A stretch of DNA of 64,000 nucleotides from Plantago ovata (Eukaryota > Streptophyta > Magnoliopsida > Lamiales > Plantaginaceae): the NCBI GenBank assembly GCA_028274465.1, contig CM051458.1, positions 17,871,566 to 17,935,565 of the forward strand. The letters are read 5' to 3'. The notes beneath the pieces were generated by a model that saw only the letters and a list, made by a program, of their open reading frames with translations, was not told the DNA's origin and made no database searches. Shown here one piece after another: positions 58,698 to 64,000 of the stretch. Position numbers and translations under genes: made by a program. Position 1 is the first letter of the stretch. Each line of letters starts with the position of its first letter.

Positions 58698-58704
58698 CAT
58701 TCAT

Positions 58705-60180
58705 AATTAACAGCTCAAAACTGTTAGGTTCATGGTTTTACTGTTAGTTATACAAGGTAACTAACAGCACACCGTTGATTCTATCTGTCATTTGGTGGGG
58801 TGTTAGCAATGGGAGCAAAAGCAACGGATCCGTCAGTTATGGAGCATAAGTAACAGACAAAAGCAACAGCCTATTGTTAGACATATGGCCCACACACAAC
58901 CAACAGGCTATCTCCGTTGCTAATAAACATGCGATACGTATATGTATTCTTGGCTCATAATTGACGGATAGTTGTCAAACACATCTGTTATTGCCAATTA
59001 TGAGTCTACGTATTTTAGTTCCCATAGACTCAACAACCGCCTGTCATTTATGTAAATGCTGTGTATTCCTACTAGCCGTATAACTAACAGCTATTTGTTG
59101 ATTTCATGTTCAATTATTGCTCTTATATTACAGGAAAAAAAAAGATTTATGTTCGTCTATAAGTGACAGTAACCTGTCAATTATAATTTGAACTGATTTT
59201 AGATAAAAAAAACTGAATCTAAATTTTGATAATTAAGATTCATATATAAATATAAAAAATCTAAATTAGATGACCATAAAAATAATATTCTTATAAAAAA
59301 AGTATTGTCATCCACAATAAGTTATATACATTTCAACCAATATTTATCTTGAACAATTCCACTATCTAAAACTTAAAAAGTAATTCTCTTGTACAATTTC
59401 ACTCTCTAAAAGTAAAAGCTAAAAATTAATTCTCTTGGACAATTGCAATCCTTGATTCCTTGGTATAGCATCTTTCATTCCATTCCATTGGACTCACGGA
59501 AAGAACCAAAAAAAAAAAAAAAAAAAAAGAATCACAAACAAAACAAAGAAAGGGATAGTTAGTTGATGTTAACAAATATAGAATATACCAAAGTGTAGTT
59601 ACTTAGAAGCTTGAAATAAGAAATTTTAATTACCTCAAAGGATTTGATAATGTGCCTACACAAGAAAAAGTAGACAAATTGAATTAGTAATGTTTACATA
59701 ATTATAGATGAAATATATACCTTCAATATAATGTAGTATACCTTTTAATTTCTTTCACACATGGTTGATAGTGAAAATATGAATGAATAATTGAACAAAA
59801 TATGCTAGACTTGGAGAAGAATGAAGAACAGAGAATGAACAAGGATGGATGGAATGGATAAATGATGGGTGGGAGGTGCAAGCAGCTAGTACATATAAAA
59901 CTTAAAATATTATATAATCAACAGATGTATGTTGGTCATGTTAAAATTTAACCGCGCATCAGCACCGTTTGAAATTTATGCAACTAACGGAAAGCTGTTG
60001 ATTATGTTTCAAATTGAGCGGTTCTTGGGTGGCCAAATTTTTTGAATTTTAAGCTGGTAACGGAATGCTGTTGATTATACAAAAATTAAGGCGCCATATC
60101 CAAAGTTTCAGCAAAATAAGCGGTAGTTTGAATTGGTTGAATTTTTTACATACTTGACAGAACGCTGTTGGTTATATATT
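58705..60180. repeat. CACTA subterminal repeats
   Basis: Short motifs of the type CTAACAGC..GTTG, CTGTTGATTA and their complements recur about 15 times, clustered at 58705-59170 and again at 59935-60175 (for example GGAAAGCTGTTGATTATG, GGAATGCTGTTGATTATA, GAACGCTGTTGGTTATAT). Such repeats are the binding sites for the regulatory protein of CACTA elements. 59170-59930 between the clusters is AT-rich with an A-run at 59510-59528 and no gene. 60180-61170 is AT-rich leader or intron. Confidence 0.65.
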
Positions 60181-61179
60181 TGTGTATATTATAAAAAAGA
60201 TAAACATTATACTAATACTTATCTTGTGAATGAGATAAAAATATGATTCTTGGTTAAGAATCATTGTGCTTCTTATCTTGCACATATTGCACATAAGTTA
60301 TTCTTTAATTTGTTGTATATATAGTCCTTATACCATCTCTTCTTATTCAGTACTTTCTCCTACATATTTTATGTTATTATCCCTACAATCAAACAACTTG
60401 AAGTTTTCCATATTTTAAATACATAATTACGTCCCAAAAGAAAAAAAAAAAAAACCAAAAAAATCTTGATTACGAGTTTGAATATCCAAGGACACGCTCT
60501 CTCGATATTAAGGTATTCTCATAAATTACGTGATTTTTGTATGTACATTTAAATTACATGATTTTCGTATGTACATTTAAATTTTGTAGTACAAATGTTT
60601 ATGATTTTATATATTTTATTTCATAATCATGTTCATACAAATCGATTATGGTTGTCTAAGCTGCATATTTATACCCTTGGGATCAGTGGTGATCCTAACA
60701 AAAGAATATCATTACAAAAAATATAGGTTATCTTGGTCATTTAATTAATATAGTAAGCATATCTTTGATAGTACTCATCATTTAATTGTATATCTTAATT
60801 TTCTGATGGAAGTTTAATTAATAATAAATTGATAATACACCTGATATATATATCAAATAATAAATTGTGTAGATGGAATTGATATTATTTTATTTTATAA
60901 ATAAATAATATTAACAAATCATTTAAGAACTTTTAAATTCTGAAATGCTAAAGAAAATTTTAAAGTTTAGATTTAAATGTAAGTGTAGTAAAATAGTATT
61001 TTTGTTTCAATAATTAAAAGAAGTTATCGAATTAGATTAGTTGCTCAATGTTGGATATATTTTTTTGATGTTTTTTTGTGTAACTTTTAATAATTTTAAT
61101 TAGAAATTTTATGTTTATTTATCTGGTAATTATTATATTTCATAAAAGTATAATATTTTAATTTGGACAGGATATTAAC

Positions 61180-61644
61180 ATGAATAACTTTCGAGAGTGG
61201 ATGTATAACATGGTGGGTGTAAACGGCATAAGGCCAGAGTTCTTCGCTGGAGTGGAGACCTTTTGTGATTGGGCATTTACTACACAAAATATGGTTGAGA
61301 TTCCGTGTCCATGCACCGAATGCACATGCGGATGGCCTTATCTCGACAGAGCAACAGTCACCATGCACTTATACCAATACGGTTTCCAACCTGGATACCA
61401 TATCTGGAACCATCATGGTGAAAGTTACGGCGGTCAACAAGGAGTTCACTATGACATAGGAGGGGCGGGGCCATCATCTGCACCCACGGATCAATACGGG
61501 GATGAGTTTCAATCTGACCTGGATTTTGTAAATGATTGGTTTCCACATCTCCATCACAATGATGACACACATGAGCCTGGAATGCCAAATCCGGAAGCAA
61601 AAAAGTTATACGAGTTAATACACGCTGCAGATCAACCTTACTAG
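61180..61644 (+). pseudogene. TNP2-type CACTA transposase, N-terminal domain only
   Basis: ATG at 61180, ten bases after a TTTGGACAG that would serve as a splice acceptor. Residues 1-90 form the transposase-associated domain: REWMYNMVGVNGIRPEFFAG, then FCDWAFTTQNMVEIPCPCTE with the Cys cluster CPCTECTC, then VTMHLYQYGFQPGYHIWNHH, ending HGE. A Gly/Ser-rich linker and MPNPEAKKLYELIHAADQPY follow, and the frame stops after 154 residues where full TNP2 proteins continue for several hundred more with the catalytic core. The core is therefore deleted. The domain call is secure and the protein is not functional as a transposase. Confidence 0.82.
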
Positions 61645-61828
61645 AGTAATCTTGATATTTGGGTGACCAACCTTTACTAATTGTTGATTTAGAATCCTGT
61701 TGTAGTTAGTTACATGTGTATGGGTTATATTTTACCGTAGTCTGATGTATCATTGAATTAAGCTTGTATGAAATTTGCTTTGAAGCTAAGATTCGTGAAT
61801 AAATTTGGATTTAATTATGTAAATGCAG

Positions 61829-62307
61829 TATGGTTACACTAGTGCTGTTAAAGAAACTGCAACTGGGAGTAGTTCTGAAACTGTCCCATTTGTCCCTGCA
61901 TTATGGGTTGAGCATGCTGAAGGAGTTAATCATGGAAGGGTGAGAGGCGTGTCTAGTACGGTTATTCTTTATGAAGCAGGATATACCTCGAACCGAGGAC
62001 ATGTTCCACCTGTTCATTCAACAGCGTCATCCTTTGATAGAGAAAGAAAGGACATGGAGAAGGATTTAATAACTTTAAGTCTGAAGTGAAGTCCAAAATG
62101 AACAAGCAATTAAAGGCCATGAAAGACTTTTTCATTAATGTCTTGGAGAAAACAGGTAACTCTGAAGTGGCGAAACAAGCTGATGCAACTTTTGTGTTTG
62201 ATGATGATGAGGATAATGATGATGATGTTGGTGGTGGTAAAGATCTTGACGACGAGACCAACGATGAGGAGACTGATGGTCGTTCTTCTGGCCCTTCGAC
62301 TACTTGA
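61829..62307 (+). pseudogene. Probable C-terminal part of the second CACTA protein
   Basis: After ATGTAAATGCAG, which looks like a splice acceptor, a frame reads YGYTSAVKETATGSSSETVP and HAEGVNHGRVRGVSSTVILY, with ERKDMEKDL near its end. An overlapping frame reads KMNKQLKAMKDFFINVLEKT and ends in an Asp-rich tail (FDDDEDNDDDVGGGKDLDDE). A G-rich RGRV-type segment followed by a Lys/Met helical region fits the C-terminus of plant En/Spm companion proteins (TnpA/Ptta type). The change of frame near 62080 may be a break or an intron border. It could instead belong to a different gene. Confidence 0.4.
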
Positions 62308-63445
62308 TCATACTCTTATCTGATTGCTATGTATGTATTGGTAAGGACTTTGTTATGTTTTAGTATTTGGGCGGTGTATTCGTACATCACACTGTTATTT
62401 GTACATCGTATTGATCATACTCCCTTCGAGGACTTGATCATACACCGACTGACTCCTTGTATGTGAATTGTTTATGCAGGGAACGCAGTAAGACAATATG
62501 AAGCACATACAGATAGTTGAATGTATCAAGCACCTTTTGTAGAAACTCGAGAGTTGGAGACTCTCTTTGTGTGCAGAGAAAGTAATGTAGTGGTAGATGT
62601 TCTATTAAAAATCAGTTCTTTTGTATGTGTAAGTTATCTGGACTCCCCTTGATGTTTTAGAACATGCTAACTTAGGGAAATAGTTTTTGAATCTTGGCCA
62701 TTTTGGTTGGATAGTTTGTTACGACCAAGATTAGCTTCATACTTCCTACCTTTCAGTTCAATCGGCGGAGGAAGCATATATTTCTATATGTATGTAACTA
62801 CTTATTATTATTACTAGCAATAAAATGCGATACTTTTTCAAAAAAAAATAAAAAATTGGATGTTGACTTTTTCACTGTTTCGAAGTATTATTATTTTTGT
62901 TGTTATTGTTGTCATTGATTGTCTCTAATTGTGCTTTGAAGTTTATAAATATTAAATTACACATTAAATATATTAAAAAAAATTAAAAGTTTCTGTTTCC
63001 GATTTTTTATAGTTTTAGCGTTTTCACGTACCCGTATTGTTTCCCTTTCCGTTTCCGTGCTTTCTAGTTGCAAACGAATAAAACAAAAACATTGAAAGCG
63101 TAAGGTAACACAGGTTCTTATTAACACCCCACGAATTCTTCGTATAAGTAGATTTTGATAAAACTCAACACATTTAAAAAGTTTGAAATATTGCAAATCA
63201 CACCTTAGTGCCATTTCCTTCCCCATTTTAGGGGTATAGAATATTGTGACAAAAAAACAAAATAGAAAAAAAATCCCAAGTCAGTAATCAAGTTAATTAA
63301 ATTAATTAGCTCTAATTAGCTCTGTGAAAAAGTAATGCTCCCGCAAAATAATTGTACTACGGTACTACTAGTAGTCTACCTTATGTTTTACCCACCAAAT
63401 GCCCTAAAAATCTGTTGGTCTACCGTGTCCTCACTCCTATTTACC
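62308..63445. other. Intergenic sequence upstream of the host gene
   Basis: Contains ACTTGATCATAC-type words repeated at about 62300, 62413 and 62432, a TTTTTCAAAAAAAAATAAAA run near 62836-62855 that could be a decayed retroposon tail, and AT-rich sequence to 63300. The last 100 bases become less AT-rich and probably hold the host-gene promoter and 5' UTR. The minus-strand frame 62957-63226 shows no domain. Confidence 0.4.
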
Positions 63446-63481
63446 ATGTCGTCGCCGCCGTCATCTCCGGTCAAATTGTAG
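63446..63481 (+). CDS. Upstream ORF (or former N-terminus) before the host gene
   Basis: ATG TCG TCG opens an 11-residue frame MSSPPSSPVKL whose TAG (63479-63481) directly touches the ATG of the main frame, in the same reading frame. Its sequence repeats residues 37-46 of the main protein (SSPPSSPVKS), so it may be a duplicated piece of coding sequence or an earlier start now closed by a stop. Confidence 0.4.
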   Translation: MSSPPSSPVKL

Positions 63482-64000
63482 ATGGAAAATAGCAGATCCA
63501 TTCATCCTCTTGCACGCAAAGCCTCTGCACTCTCTTCTCCAATCAAATCACAAAAGAAAAAGAGAATATCAGCTCCTCTTCCACACAACTCTTCCCCACC
63601 TTCTTCTCCGGTCAAATCGGAGACGGTAAAGAGTCCATCGCCTCCCCCTCTGCTGAATTTTGTTCCTGTCACTCTGGATGATGACGATTTCAATGTCGTG
63701 GGGCTCTTTGTTCCTGATTCTGAGGATGATGATGAGTTTGATTCCATGGCTCTGGAATCCATGGTGCCAGAGACGGTTTTGCCGGATTTTCTGCCTAACA
63801 TCGTCAAAGCTTCATATTTGACTTCGGTCAAAGACATTGGTTCTGATACTTTGACTTCCATGGTTCCGGATACAGTGGAGCCGAATTTTATGGATTCTGA
63901 TGTGAATTCGGTCAAAGACATTGGTTTTGATACTTTGGCTTCCATGGTTCCAGAGACGTTGGAGCCAAATTTGATGGAGTCCGAGCCAGAGCCGGATTCG
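63482..64000 (+). CDS. Unrecognised acidic host protein, N-terminal part (runs off window)
   Basis: ATG at 63482 begins an open frame of 173 codons that is still open at the window end. Residues 1-56 are Ser/Pro/Lys-rich with two SPxK sites (S19-K22, S42-K45) and a basic KKKR at 25-28 that could be a nuclear signal. Residues 66-87 are very acidic. From 93 on, a repeat with core SMVPETVEPN-like and SVKDIG words occurs at 93-105, 126-138 and 154-166, with SVKDIG at 115-120 and 143-148. I do not recognise the family. An acidic, repeated, Lys/Ser-Pro-rich N-terminus would suit a nuclear protein, but that is inference. The opposite-strand frame at 63502-63945 is a shadow. Confidence 0.6.
   Translation, partial: MENSRSIHPLARKASALSSPIKSQKKKRISAPLPHNSSPPSSPVKSETVKSPSPPPLLNFVPVTLDDDDFNVVGLFVPDSEDDDEFDSMALESMVPETVLPDFLPNIVKASYLTSVKDIGSDTLTSMVPDTVEPNFMDSDVNSVKDIGFDTLASMVPETLEPNLMESEPEPDS

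Larger units (their letters stand above)
58683..62307 (+). mobile_element. CACTA (En/Spm-type) DNA transposon, deletion derivative
   Basis: The left end TACTACTAGAAAAC differs by one base from the common CACTA terminus CACTACTAGAAAA. It is followed by dense subterminal repeats (58705-60180), then the N-terminal part of a TNP2-type transposase (61180-61644) and a second coding piece (61829-62307) like the C-terminal part of the companion protein. The transposase core is missing, so it is non-autonomous. I could not find a matching right terminus (TTTTCTAGTAGTG), so the right end is uncertain. TACTACTAG at 63362-63371 is not a good match. Confidence 0.7.

Noticed and set aside
63362-63371. Possible right terminus of the CACTA element (TACTACTAGT)
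   Set aside because: It lacks the TTTTC part and the orientation expected for a right end, and no subterminal repeats precede it.
63502-63945. 147-residue minus-strand frame
   Set aside because: It is antisense to the acidic repeated host-gene frame, and its Ser/Glu/Val-rich sequence follows from the same repeats.

Overview
The window is plant nuclear DNA, most likely from a dicot. It is almost entirely transposable elements: Athila-like and Tat-like Gypsy LTR elements, Sirevirus-like and other Copia elements, plant L1-type LINEs and a CACTA DNA transposon. Primer-binding sites match plant tRNA-Asp and initiator tRNA-Met. Nothing bacterial is present. I cannot name the species. Only the last ~550 bases look like the start of an ordinary host gene. 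Element ages below come from hand-counted LTR differences and assumed plant rates of about 0.7-1.3e-8 per site per year, so they are rough.

Layout. 1-2822: 5' part of a minus-strand Athila-like element (A). 2823-3296: an opposing LTR fragment of the same family. 3297-40330: one Sirevirus-like Copia element (Copia-1) opened up by later insertions: a LINE tail (3479-3764), a Gypsy element C (5462-16289, target duplication AGCCC) that itself holds a Copia solo LTR (7893-9990, duplication ATGCA), an A-family solo LTR (21414-22675) and a complete-length Copia-2 (29024-39750, duplication AAACA) placed in the 3' LTR of Copia-1. Copia-2 contains a 100-N assembly gap flanked by two copies of the same ~610 bases. 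Copia-1 appears to sit in the 3' end of a Tat-like Gypsy element (40331-43503) that carries an antisense reading frame.

43504-46867 is unassigned and may hold remnants of host transcripts. 46893-50978 is a compact minus-strand Copia-3 (duplication CTTTA) inserted head-to-tail-inverted into an older LTR of its own family. 51256-51526 is a LINE tail and 51527-56008 a reduced plus-strand relative of element C (D) with an integrase region. 56009-58400 is the 5' half of a minus-strand L1-type LINE (ORF1 and endonuclease). 58683 to about 62307 is a CACTA deletion derivative with many subterminal repeats. 63482-64000 is the open 5' end of an unrecognised acidic, internally repeated host protein, preceded by an in-frame upstream ORF.

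The signal I find most worth following is not a gene. Several unrelated LTR families here carry clusters of short palindromes, or repeated words, just upstream of the TATA box. In the Athila-like LTRs these are GC-rich units of the type GGGGCGGTTCGCCCC, one to three copies per LTR, and larger versions occur in the internal regions of C and D. The Copia-2 LTR carries a run of perfect hairpins, four of them with the same TAG loop. The Copia-1 spacer repeats TTGCTGA...TCAGCAA. All retroelements are described as fossils.
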